In this document: positions 15,031 to 24,036 of the stretch, in pieces
How positions within the stretch are numbered: position 1 is the first letter of the stretch
Layout: every line of letters begins with the position of its first letter
Assembly (NCBI GenBank): GCA_018653085.1
Contig: JABIAY010000050.1
Location: 1 to 46,036 of the forward strand
Length of the DNA: 46,036 nucleotides
Direction of reading: 5' to 3'
DNA from: Nitrospina sp.
GTDB lineage: Bacteria > Nitrospinota > Nitrospinia > Nitrospinales > VA-1
Notes under the pieces: model-generated
What the model saw: the letters and a program-made list of their open reading frames with translations, nothing else
What the model was told of the DNA's origin: nothing
Database searches by the model: none
Position numbers and translations under genes: made by a program

Positions 15031-15225
15031 ATGTCCCTAAAATGTGAAGTTTGTGATAAAAAACCCCAGTTTGGCAATAACGTCAGCCATGCGAATAATA
15101 AAACCCGTCGACGCTGGAAACCAAATATCAAAAAGTTGCGGGTAGTAATGAAGGGTTCAGTAAAAACCATGAAAATCTGTACCCGTTGCATTAAGTCAGG
15201 AAAGATAACCAAAGCTATCAAGTAA
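15031..15225 (+). CDS. rpmB: 50S ribosomal protein L28
   Basis: 64 residues, full length. It starts [29 protein letters not shown], the L28 hallmark. It has two cysteine pairs (CEVC near the N-terminus, CTRC near the C-terminus), so it is the zinc-binding C+ form. Start ATG 15031 has GGAG seven bases upstream; the codon just before it is TTG. Its stop overlaps the 3' end of the convergent rel/spoT gene by 8 bp, so the two messages share complementary ends. Confidence 0.95.
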   Translation: MSLKCEVCDKKPQFGNNVSHANNKTRRRWKPNIKKLRVVMKGSVKTMKICTRCIKSGKITKAIK

Positions 15226-17473
15226 TGCTCAGTTCCTGTTCTCCCTGCTGCACCAGCTTTTCGCCCAAGGCCTCCATCCTGTCTTTGATAGGCGAGTTTT
15301 TGTTGAAATCCTTGATTCTCTCAAGATAAATCACACCATCGACCTGCAGTATCTTTTCCAGAATTTGATTCAGGTGTTCCACATCGTGAATCTCTATGGA
15401 CAGGTCGAAGTAAGCCCTCTTGTGTGATCCTTGTTGAACGTTGGCTCGGGTAATATTGATCCCGCATTCCACGAAAGCCTTGCTGACGGTGGCCAGGATT
15501 CCAGGCTTGTCGCCTGCAACAATGGCGATATGAGCCTGGTAAATTGTTTTTATACCCGTATCCCATTCAACGCCGACCAGTCTTTCTGAGTCATTGATGG
15601 CATCGCCCACGCTCGGGCAGTCAATATGGTGCACCGTGACCCCCCTGCCCCTCGTGATATAACCAACGATTGGTTCTCCTGGAAGCGGATGGCAACATTT
15701 GCCAATGCGGATCAAAATATTTTCATTAAAACATTGAACCTTGATTGCATTACGGGAAGATTCCGGTTGCTGGCTTTCCTTGAGTTTGATCAACGTTTTG
15801 TCACGTAGCTCTTTCCCTCCCAGCTTTTCTTTTGGAATCAGTTTTTCGATCACATGGTATGTGGACAACTTTCCGATACCAATTCCCGTCAGCAGACTAT
15901 CGGTGGAATTAAAACCACAGGCTTGAGCGGCTTCTTCGAAGACCTCGCCTGCCATTTCCACTGTCGGGTCCAGACCGTATTCGCGGATTTCCTGTTCCAG
16001 AAGTTCTTTACCCAGGCTCAAACTTCTTGCACGCTCTTCGGTATTTATATAGTTGGATATTCGGCTACGCGCTTTGGAGGTTTTAACAAAGGTCAGCCAA
16101 TCACGACTGGGGGATACATCCTTGGAGGTGACGATTTCCACCCGATCTCCATCCCGCAATTTATAACGCAGAGGAACCACCTTTCCATTCACCTTGGCGG
16201 ACTGACAGCTGTATCCCACGTCCGTATGAACCTGAAACGCAAAATCAACCGGGGTGGCATTGTGTGGCAAGGCGATCACGTCCCCTCCAGGACTGAACAC
16301 ATAAACCGAATCCGGAAACAAGTTCACCTTGAAGGCGTTGAGAAACTCTTTCGGGTTTTTCAAGTCCTTCTGATTCTCAAGAAGGTGCCGGACCCATAAC
16401 AACTGCTGGTTCATCGACTTTTCATTCTCACCCTCTTTTTCCTTATAACGCCAGTGGGAAGCGATTCCTCCTTCACATACCTTATGCATTTCCCGGGAGC
16501 GAATCTGCACCTCCACCCTTTCTCCCCTCGGGCCGATGACCGTGGTATGGAGGGACTGGTACATATTGGGCTTGGGCATGGCTATATAGTCTTTAAATTT
16601 CCCCGGTATGGGTTTCCAAAGGGAGTGCACAAGCCCTAAAACCGAATAACAGTCGCCTAAAGATTCGGTCAAGACCCGCACACCCACCAGATCATAAACC
16701 TCTTCAAAGCTAATATTCTGATCCACCATCTTTTTGTGAATGCTGAAAAATTGTTTGGGTCGCCCCGCAACCTTTCCAGCTATTTCCGCCTCCCCCAGCT
16801 CCTTCACCAAACGAGAGGTGACTTTTTCCACATACTTGTCCCGATACTCCTTGCCCTTTGCCACTTTTTCCTCAATCGTCCGATACTCTTCCGGGTAAAG
16901 GTAACGGAACGAACCATTCTCCAGCTCAATTTTCATCCACCCAATACCCAAACGATTGGCAATGGGGGCATATATTTCCAGAGTCTCCCTTGCAATCCTT
17001 CTTTGCCTTTCCTCTGAAAGAGACTCCAGAGTCTGCATATTGTGAGCCCGGTCGGCAAGCTTGATCAAAACCACCCGGATATCCTGGGCCATGGCAAAGA
17101 TCATCTTCCGGTAATTTTCGGCCTGGCTTTCTTCATGGCTGGAAAAATGAATCTGACTGATCTTTGTCACCCCATCCACAAGCTGGAAAATTTCTTCGCC
17201 AAACAATTCCTTGATTTCTTCAGGGGTCGAAAGGGTGTCTTCTATAGTGTCGTGTAACAAGCCGGCGGCCACGGTGGTCGCGTCCAGCTTTAACTTGACC
17301 AGATTATTAGCGACTTCAAGGGGATGAGAAATGTAGGCCTCACCGGATCGTCGACTCTGGCCCCGGTGGGCCTTGGCGGAGTAAATGTAGGCATTCAGGA
17401 TGATGTCGACATCGGCGTCGGGCATGTATTCCAGTAGCGCATCTGTCAGATCCTGAACTTTCATAGCGGACAA
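15218..17473 (-). CDS. bifunctional (p)ppGpp synthetase/hydrolase RelA/SpoT
   Basis: About 750 residues with the full RSH layout. The HD hydrolase domain has HDTIEDT at about 74-80 and [12 protein letters not shown]. The synthetase domain has [22 protein letters not shown], where the basic (R/K)FKD motif marks bifunctional enzymes, unlike the ExDD of RelA-only enzymes. TGS follows ([14 protein letters not shown]), then a zinc-finger-like [13 protein letters not shown] and a C-terminal ACT domain. It makes and degrades the stringent-response alarmone. Start at TTG 17473 or ATG 17464; an AGAGG lies just upstream. It overlaps rpmB tail-to-tail. Confidence 0.95.
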   Translation of the reverse strand: MSAMKVQDLTDALLEYMPDADVDIILNAYIYSAKAHRGQSRRSGEAYISHPLEVANNLVKLKLDATTVAAGLLHDTIEDTLSTPEEIKELFGEEIFQLVDGVTKISQIHFSSHEESQAENYRKMIFAMAQDIRVVLIKLADRAHNMQTLESLSEERQRRIARETLEIYAPIANRLGIGWMKIELENGSFRYLYPEEYRTIEEKVAKGKEYRDKYVEKVTSRLVKELGEAEIAGKVAGRPKQFFSIHKKMVDQNISFEEVYDLVGVRVLTESLGDCYSVLGLVHSLWKPIPGKFKDYIAMPKPNMYQSLHTTVIGPRGERVEVQIRSREMHKVCEGGIASHWRYKEKEGENEKSMNQQLLWVRHLLENQKDLKNPKEFLNAFKVNLFPDSVYVFSPGGDVIALPHNATPVDFAFQVHTDVGYSCQSAKVNGKVVPLRYKLRDGDRVEIVTSKDVSPSRDWLTFVKTSKARSRISNYINTEERARSLSLGKELLEQEIREYGLDPTVEMAGEVFEEAAQACGFNSTDSLLTGIGIGKLSTYHVIEKLIPKEKLGGKELRDKTLIKLKESQQPESSRNAIKVQCFNENILIRIGKCCHPLPGEPIVGYITRGRGVTVHHIDCPSVGDAINDSERLVGVEWDTGIKTIYQAHIAIVAGDKPGILATVSKAFVECGINITRANVQQGSHKRAYFDLSIEIHDVEHLNQILEKILQVDGVIYLERIKDFNKNSPIKDRMEALGEKLVQQGEQELSIT

Positions 17474-17628
17474 GAAACCTCTATTATTTTTCCACCTGAT
17501 CGATAAAGAGAAAATGGGCCGATGAAGAACGATAAACCCTTGAGTTTAGGATACTTCTACAAAATTTTTCTGTCAACGCACAATCGAACTTCTTGCCCCA
17601 GCCCTACTTGCACGTTAATATTGGGTCC

Positions 17629-19740
17629 ATGAAACACACACCTTCCCTGGACGATCCCATACAGTTTATTAAAGGCGTTGGCCCAAGAAAAGCAATTCTT
17701 CTTGAAAAACTGCGGCTCACGAGCATTGAAGACTTTCTTTATTTCCTGCCTTTCCGGTTTGAAGACCGAACCCAGGTTAAAAAAATTTCCCAGGCTGTTC
17801 CCGGCGAGTACGCCACCCTTACCGGACAAGTCTTGAACGCCGGAATAATATTCATGGGGCGAAGGAAAAGGGTATTTGAAGTCATCATTCAGGATGAGAC
17901 AGGAGTCATCCGAGCCAAATGGTTCCGGTTTAACGAAAGCTATATGAAGGAAAAGTTTAAAACAGGGGAAAAAATTATTCTTTCAGGAAAGCTGACTCTT
18001 AATAAACGATCTGGGCTGGAGATCGTCCACCCGGATACCGAGCAAGTATCAGGAGAAAATGTCGACTCGCTGGAAATTGGCAAAATTGTCCCTGTGTATC
18101 ACGTAACAGACGGCCTGCATCTCAAATCCATGCGAACTATTATTAAAAATGTTCTCGACAAATACCTGCATCTGGTTGAAGAGTTTCTACCTGATGACCT
18201 GATCCGCCGTCATGGCTTTCTTTCCCGGGCAGATGCCATTGCCCAATCCCATTTCCCGCCACAAGAGTCCTTACTGAGTGAGTTGGATGCCTTTAAGACC
18301 CCGGCGCAAAAACGACTTGTCTTTGAAGAACTGTTCCTCATTCAACTGGGCCTGGCATTCAGAAAAAAACATACGGGAGAAGAGAACACAGGTACCCCGT
18401 TTAAAACCCGGGGAAAACTCATCCAACGGTTTGTGAAACTTTTGCCGTTCACGTTAACGGGAGCGCAAAAAAGGGTTCTCGGTGAAATCATGCAGGATTT
18501 GGAAAAAGAAAAATCCATGAACCGGCTGATTCAGGGAGATGTAGGAAGCGGAAAAACCATTGTGGCCCTCACCGCATTGTTAACAGCTGTAGATAACGAA
18601 ACACAATCTGCGTTAATGGTTCCAACAGAAATCCTCGCAGAACAACATTATTTAAATATCCTGCCCTTTTGTGAAAAATTAGGCATCGAACTCAGCCTGG
18701 TAACCAGCGCACTCAAAGGAAAGGATCGAAAAAACCATTATGAAAATATCCAGAGCGGCAAAACACAGATCGTTATCGGAACCCACTCACTGATTCAAAA
18801 AGATATCCAGTTTAAAAAACTCGGATTGGCAGTGGTTGACGAGCAACACCGGTTCGGAGTCCTGCAAAGGGGTGCTCTTGGAAAAAAAGGCGACCACCCC
18901 CATCTTCTCATTATGACCGCGACACCCATCCCAAGGTCTCTTGCGCTCACCCTCTATGGGGATATGGATGTGTCGCTTTTAGATGAGTTTCCCCCTGGAC
19001 GCCAGAAAATTGCCACCGAAATTTTTTTTGAAAATCGGCGGGAAAAAGCCTACAGCATACTGGAAGAACAGCTACAACAGACCAGACAGGTTTTTGTGGT
19101 CTGCCCGTTGATTGAAGAATCGGAAGTAATGGACCTTAAAGCCGCTGTTACCGTTTTCGATTCTATTCAGGACCAGTTCCCCGATTACACAATCTGCCTG
19201 ATTCATGGAAAACTTAAAAAAGAGGATCGGCAGGACATTATGTCCCGGTTCCTCAAAAATGAAATTCAGGTTCTGGTTTCCACAACAGTCATTGAGGTGG
19301 GCATTGATGTTCCTAATGCCACCGTCATGATCATTGAACATGCCGAGCGATTCGGTCTGGCTCAACTCCACCAGTTACGGGGCCGTGTAGGCCGGGGAAC
19401 CCATTCCTCCTATTGCCTGCTGATGGCTTACCACCCCGTATCCGAAGAAGGGCAGGCCCGAATGAAAGCCATGCAAAATTCCGGCGACGGATTCGTCATC
19501 GCTGAAGAGGATTTAAAAATACGCGGACCCGGGGACTTCATGGGCACCCGGCAGTCGGGAATGCCTCTTTTAAAAATCGCCAACCTGCTCCGCGATATCC
19601 GGGTGCTGGAGACAGCCCGGAAAGAAGCATTTCGCCTCATCGAGCAAGACCCCGACCTCACCATCCCGGAGCACCAGCCTTTAAACAAAGCCCTCCACCG
19701 ATTCCTCGGCAACTACATGGAGTTGACGGAAATCATTTAA
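17629..19740 (+). CDS. recG: ATP-dependent DNA helicase RecG
   Basis: About 703 residues. An N-terminal wedge/OB domain precedes the helicase: GVGPRKAILLEKL and FLYFLPFRFEDRT, with GEYATLTGQVLNAG. Walker A is GDVGSGKT, the DExH box is DEQHRFGVLQR, and motif III is MTATPIPRSLALTLYGD. The C-terminal helicase lobe has STTVIEVGIDVPNA, RFGLAQLHQLRGRVGRG, and the TRQSG of the RecG-specific end. It regresses stalled replication forks and branch-migrates Holliday junctions. The frame extends to a TTG at 17593, but ATG 17629 fits the family start better. Confidence 0.96.
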   Translation: MKHTPSLDDPIQFIKGVGPRKAILLEKLRLTSIEDFLYFLPFRFEDRTQVKKISQAVPGEYATLTGQVLNAGIIFMGRRKRVFEVIIQDETGVIRAKWFRFNESYMKEKFKTGEKIILSGKLTLNKRSGLEIVHPDTEQVSGENVDSLEIGKIVPVYHVTDGLHLKSMRTIIKNVLDKYLHLVEEFLPDDLIRRHGFLSRADAIAQSHFPPQESLLSELDAFKTPAQKRLVFEELFLIQLGLAFRKKHTGEENTGTPFKTRGKLIQRFVKLLPFTLTGAQKRVLGEIMQDLEKEKSMNRLIQGDVGSGKTIVALTALLTAVDNETQSALMVPTEILAEQHYLNILPFCEKLGIELSLVTSALKGKDRKNHYENIQSGKTQIVIGTHSLIQKDIQFKKLGLAVVDEQHRFGVLQRGALGKKGDHPHLLIMTATPIPRSLALTLYGDMDVSLLDEFPPGRQKIATEIFFENRREKAYSILEEQLQQTRQVFVVCPLIEESEVMDLKAAVTVFDSIQDQFPDYTICLIHGKLKKEDRQDIMSRFLKNEIQVLVSTTVIEVGIDVPNATVMIIEHAERFGLAQLHQLRGRVGRGTHSSYCLLMAYHPVSEEGQARMKAMQNSGDGFVIAEEDLKIRGPGDFMGTRQSGMPLLKIANLLRDIRVLETARKEAFRLIEQDPDLTIPEHQPLNKALHRFLGNYMELTEII

Positions 19741-19971
19741 AAACATATCGACACACGGATTGCACCTTCCGCAACAACTTAAAGCAACTCATAAACCGTC
19801 AATTAGCCCGAACTTGCCAGACAAAAACGGGTCAAAATGATCTCAGCATTCTATTTTCAGCCCATCCAGGCATCAATAAAAAACCCCCTGTTGACTGATA
19901 ATACGTCATTTATTGCTTCCTTTAGCTTTACAAGGATTGTAAGATGTTATAAACACGGAGATTAAATAATA

Positions 19972-21840
19972 ATGATTGACTCTAAGGCACTGCCTGAGCT
20001 CAAGAAGCATATTGAAACTCTGGCGAGCCAGCTATCTCTTTTTGAGAACAAGGTCAAAGACGCTGCCGAAATCGAGCCTGGAGATAAAGGCCCGGAGGAG
20101 GAGAGGGAGCGAATTTTGTCCGTAATTACCTCCTACCAGAAAAAGCTCCCGGATCTGGAAAAGGAAGCCAGTGGGCCGCTTTATAAAAACGGCTCCGACC
20201 CTATTGACATATCAAGAGCTCTTGAGGGCTTGAAAGATATCGACCAAGTATTCATAGATTTAAAGCAGGATGTAGAACGAATTGCCGATGATCAGTATGA
20301 ATGCAAACTGGAAGTCTATAAACAGGAAGTTTTTAAAACTGTAGAACTCATTCTCGCCTCGTTCGACTTTGTCCTTCCCAATATCCGGTTTGAATTAAAC
20401 TACATGGAAAAATACTATCGGGAGCCCGGAAATATGGGGAAAACCGTGGTTCCCGAATTGAATGACTTGGTTAGCGAACTGGAAGAGCACAGCATTACCC
20501 TCGATGAATTTTTCAATGGTTACGGTTCGGGCGAAGATAAAACCCTCGGCTACAACGTATTGCGAATGAAGAACGGGCTTTTTTCCAAGTACCAGTTCTT
20601 TGACAACTCTCCCGAAGCCTATAAGGAACTCAACGACATTTACTATCAGGTCTGCAAACTTATGGAGGCCTTTCTAAAGGACAAAAGGTCAGAACCGGAC
20701 TTGGGTAAATTTTATTTTCAGGTCAAGGAAATGAGCATGCTGATTTCCCGCATGAGTGATGTCTTTGACACAGGAGCCTTCCTGACCACGCTAATACAGA
20801 AATCGAAAAAGAAGTATTCCTATGCGGATGAGGTGAGAAAATCAGTCGCGCTCCTGCAAAAGTTCAATGAGATCAAAAAAAATCTCATCGTTTATAACGA
20901 GCAAATGATTAAACGTGCACAAAGCACTCTGGAGTCCAAGTTTTCTCAGGAAGTTGAAAAAAATCGACTTAAAGCCGTCATGGATGAAACCTGGAATTGC
21001 ATCGAGGCAAGGCAAATCCATTTTTCCAGACTGGATATGATTTTTTCCAAGCTACTTAAAAAGAATTTCAATATTGTTGTCCGGGAAAAAGATGCAGAAG
21101 ACATTACCATCATCATCACTCCCCATCACGAAAAAAAGTATGGACGGGATATTTTGAACCGGATCAACATTATCATCCAGGAAATAGACTTCTGGTATCC
21201 GCCGGATGAAAAGCAACTGCTGTTTCAAAGCATCGCAAAAACTACCGAAAAAATTCAGAACGATGAACCCCTGGACAAAAAAGAGTTCATGGTAATGATG
21301 CAGGGCTATGACAAGAGCATGGAAAAAAATATAAGAAAAACCTACCCCAACAAGGTCAAGGAAATGGGAGGCATTTACTCCGCCTTTAAAAAACTGTTTC
21401 CTGGGAAAACCGAAAAAGCAAAACTGGAAAAAAGGCTGATGAACGACAAAATCTGGGAAGAAATTTCCGAAGACATGGAAAATGTTAAAAGGAACATCGC
21501 CGTCCTTTCTTCCGATAACGCGTCCATGAAAAAAAACGTGAATAAATTCCCTTTTTTACAGGTAGCCATCGAGCATCTTTCACAGGTGCTCTATGACCTC
21601 TCCATGCAGATGTATATTTTATTTGATGGGGTCGATGGCCGGAGCGTTGCCAATATGACCAACATCCTCTCTACCTACAACGAATTCCGCGATATTCCCA
21701 GTCTTTGGGCGGCATTTTCCCACTACTATTCTAAAACCAGTTTACAGAATTTGAGCGTCAACGAGAAAATCATGCTCGAACTGACCAAGGAACCCCGCTG
21801 CCAGGCCCGATTGAAAGAACTGTTCAAGAAAGACGATTGA
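19972..21840 (+). CDS. large hypothetical helical protein
   Basis: 622 residues, no family recognised. It has no signal peptide or membrane span. Most of it is charged and predicted helical by eye (Lys/Glu-rich, e.g. KDIDQVFIDLKQDVERIADDQ), with coiled-coil-like stretches near 5-60 and 480-520. Aromatic-rich segments (YYQVCKLMEAF, FWYPPDEKQLLF) suggest folded helical bundles between them. GGAG lies 11 bases before ATG 19972. It reads in the same direction as recG, 230 bp downstream, and precedes a CBS-domain gene. Function unknown; a cytoplasmic scaffold or adaptor is possible but unsupported. Confidence 0.75.
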   Translation: MIDSKALPELKKHIETLASQLSLFENKVKDAAEIEPGDKGPEEERERILSVITSYQKKLPDLEKEASGPLYKNGSDPIDISRALEGLKDIDQVFIDLKQDVERIADDQYECKLEVYKQEVFKTVELILASFDFVLPNIRFELNYMEKYYREPGNMGKTVVPELNDLVSELEEHSITLDEFFNGYGSGEDKTLGYNVLRMKNGLFSKYQFFDNSPEAYKELNDIYYQVCKLMEAFLKDKRSEPDLGKFYFQVKEMSMLISRMSDVFDTGAFLTTLIQKSKKKYSYADEVRKSVALLQKFNEIKKNLIVYNEQMIKRAQSTLESKFSQEVEKNRLKAVMDETWNCIEARQIHFSRLDMIFSKLLKKNFNIVVREKDAEDITIIITPHHEKKYGRDILNRINIIIQEIDFWYPPDEKQLLFQSIAKTTEKIQNDEPLDKKEFMVMMQGYDKSMEKNIRKTYPNKVKEMGGIYSAFKKLFPGKTEKAKLEKRLMNDKIWEEISEDMENVKRNIAVLSSDNASMKKNVNKFPFLQVAIEHLSQVLYDLSMQMYILFDGVDGRSVANMTNILSTYNEFRDIPSLWAAFSHYYSKTSLQNLSVNEKIMLELTKEPRCQARLKELFKKDD

Positions 21841-21974
21841 GCCTATTCCCAGAAGGAAACTCACAATAGGGGCACAAGCTTGAGAGTATGCTGACCGGAG
21901 GTGCATTGACAGGTTTGAGTACCGGGACTAGATTAGTCTTGCAGGCAATGTCATTAAAAATCCGGTGAGCCGAA

Positions 21975-22361
21975 ATGGAAAAAATCCATAACTACATGGC
22001 GGAATCCCTTTTAAGTATTGGTGCCACAGCAAGTGTTATGGAAGCCTCTCATACCATGCACGATAATGCGATCCATTCCCTGTTGGTCGAGGAGAGCGGG
22101 GAGTACATCGGGATCATTACCAATCACGATATCAGCAGAAAAGTGGTCTCTGAAAGCCTGGACCCTGAAAAAGTTCAGGTGGCCGCTGTCATGAGCTTTC
22201 CTCTCATCAAACTCGAAAGCAAGGAAAGCATGGAAAGAGCCGCTCAAGTCATGCGGGATCATAGCATCCACCACCTGGTGGTGACAGAACATGAGCAAAT
22301 GATGGGGACCTTGTCCATCAATGATTACTACAAATACTTAATAAAAAAGCACCCGAAGTAA
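21975..22361 (+). CDS. CBS-domain pair protein
   Basis: 128 residues made of two CBS motifs: ASVMEASHTMHDNAIHSLLVEESGEYIGIITNHDISRKVV and MERAAQVMRDHSIHHLVVTEHEQMMGTLSINDYYKYL. Such stand-alone pairs form a Bateman module binding adenine nucleotides and sense energy state or redox partners. No enzyme domain is attached, so the target is unknown. The preceding 130 bp show no clear promoter. It converges with the LRR gene at 22391. Confidence 0.85.
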   Translation: MEKIHNYMAESLLSIGATASVMEASHTMHDNAIHSLLVEESGEYIGIITNHDISRKVVSESLDPEKVQVAAVMSFPLIKLESKESMERAAQVMRDHSIHHLVVTEHEQMMGTLSINDYYKYLIKKHPK

Positions 22362-22390
22362 GCGGACTTCAAAAAAGGTAAGAAAGTCAG

Positions 22391-22963
22391 TTACTCTACC
22401 ACGAGAGTCTGCAATTTAGGGAAGGCCGTGGATTCTTTGAGTTGCTTTTTGCCTTCATCGGTCAGGCCACTGCCAAATATCTCAAGCAACTCCAGACCAG
22501 CCAGGGTATCGCTTTCGGCGAGAGCCTTGGCACCTTCATCGCCAATGCTATTCTGAGCCAGATCCAGGCTTTTCAAATTAACCAGAATGGTGGAACTGGC
22601 AATCTCTTTGGCCCCTTCGGCTCCCACTTTGTTTTTCCATAAGTTGATGAAGTTCAGGTAGGAAAAATTTGCGGAACCGGCAATGGCTTTGGCTCCGGCA
22701 TCGCCGATCTCGTTTCTTTCCAGATGTAGCTCCTTCAAGTTTGTGATAATAGAAGAACCTGCCAGTGCCTGGATTCCCTTATCGGTAATTTCGTTTCTTT
22801 CAAGGTTCAACACTTCCAGATCAACCAGGTCCGGACATTTAGCCAAATATTCCAGACCCTCATCACCAATATACTTTAACCGCAAATCCAGAATCGTTCC
22901 GTTCCCAGACAAAAACTTTTTTACCAGCACTTCGACTGGATCATCATTAAATGGTTTGCTCAT
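22391..22963 (-). CDS. leucine-rich repeat protein (RNase-inhibitor type)
   Basis: 190 residues. After about 25 residues come five to six 27-28-residue LRRs with the pattern L..L..L.L..N.IGDEGAKAIA (LKELHLERNEIGDAGAKAIAGS, LKSLDLAQNSIGDEGAKALAES). The repeats match the ribonuclease-inhibitor subclass and form a small horseshoe for protein binding. There is no signal peptide, so it is likely cytoplasmic. The near-identical repeats suggest recent internal duplication. Partner unknown. Confidence 0.85.
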   Translation of the reverse strand: MSKPFNDDPVEVLVKKFLSGNGTILDLRLKYIGDEGLEYLAKCPDLVDLEVLNLERNEITDKGIQALAGSSIITNLKELHLERNEIGDAGAKAIAGSANFSYLNFINLWKNKVGAEGAKEIASSTILVNLKSLDLAQNSIGDEGAKALAESDTLAGLELLEIFGSGLTDEGKKQLKESTAFPKLQTLVVE

Positions 22964-23127
22964 TCCTTATCCCTTTTTCTTTAGTGAAAGATCATTTTAT
23001 AGGTGTTCCTCTCAATGTCAACCCGCCACTAGGTGCCTGCTTGACGGGCAATGCAGTACTGGCCCCACACCCAGTGGTTTTGTGAGACAATGTGAAAAGA
23101 TAGCTTTTTCCCACTTCAACCGGGTCT

Positions 23128-24036
23128 ATGGAAAATTCTGCACAAAAGTTTGATGCTCAAGTCCTTTCCCGTATTTCCTCCTTGAAAATAACCGCCATGA
23201 ATCTGGTGGAAGGACTGCTAACAGGGCAACACCGTAGTCGCCACAAGGGGTCTTCGGTGGAATTTGCCGAGTATAAGGATTATTCCCCCGGTGATGAAAT
23301 CCGCCATATCGACTGGAAGATGGTAGGCAAAACCGACAAATATCATGTCAAACAGTTTGAGCAATCAACCAATCTGAAGTGTACGATTTTACTGGATGCA
23401 AGCGGATCGATGGGATATCAGTCTCCCCTGAAAGAACAACACCCGAAAATGGGAGTTGCCCGCACCCTGGTTGCGGCACTTTCTTATTTGCTTTTGAAAC
23501 AATTTGACGCGGTAGGCCTGACTCTGTTTAACGACAAGGTTGTTGAGCATATTCCTCCTCGCTCCAAAGCTTCCCATTACCAGCATATTTTGCATGGCCT
23601 GGCTAATATTTCCCCGCAGGGAACAACCCGGATCGCCGATGTTCTGGGAGGCATGGCCGAAAGACTGCCGGGAAGGAGCATGCTCATCCTGGTCTCGGAT
23701 TTTTTTGTGCAGAACCAGGACCTGCAGAAAAGTTTAAAGCTCCTTCGCTCAAGGGGGCTCGAGGTCATTTTGTTCCACGTTTTGCACCCTGATGAAATTC
23801 ACCTGCCCTTCGAAGGGGATATATTTTTTGAGTCGCTGGAAGATGATCCCACCGTAGGACTCGACCCAAAAGACATTCGCGAGGAATACCAGAAGACTGT
23901 TCAGGACCACATAAATTCATTCAAAAAAGACTGTAATGGGCTGGGAGTGGATTATGTTTTTCTGGACACCTCCGAGCCCCTGGATCAGGCCTTGACTTAC
24001 TATTTACTCAAGCGTAAAAGCCTTGTCAAATTATGA
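23128..24036 (+). CDS. DUF58 (vWA-like) protein
   Basis: 302 residues. It carries the DUF58 signature SSVEFAEYKDYSPGDEIRHIDWKMVGKTDKYHVKQFE at about 43-79. A vWA-like MIDAS motif, LLDASGSMG, follows at about 89-97. DUF58 proteins usually work with a MoxR AAA+ ATPase and BatA-type membrane proteins in envelope or metal-insertion functions. Here the BatA-like gene follows with an ATGA overlap (24033-24036), so the two are translationally coupled. No moxR gene precedes it in this window; it may lie elsewhere. Confidence 0.88.
   Translation: MENSAQKFDAQVLSRISSLKITAMNLVEGLLTGQHRSRHKGSSVEFAEYKDYSPGDEIRHIDWKMVGKTDKYHVKQFEQSTNLKCTILLDASGSMGYQSPLKEQHPKMGVARTLVAALSYLLLKQFDAVGLTLFNDKVVEHIPPRSKASHYQHILHGLANISPQGTTRIADVLGGMAERLPGRSMLILVSDFFVQNQDLQKSLKLLRSRGLEVILFHVLHPDEIHLPFEGDIFFESLEDDPTVGLDPKDIREEYQKTVQDHINSFKKDCNGLGVDYVFLDTSEPLDQALTYYLLKRKSLVKL

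Noticed and set aside
15854-16399. 181-residue plus-strand ORF inside rel/spoT
   Set aside because: Antisense to a full-length, well-conserved RSH gene.
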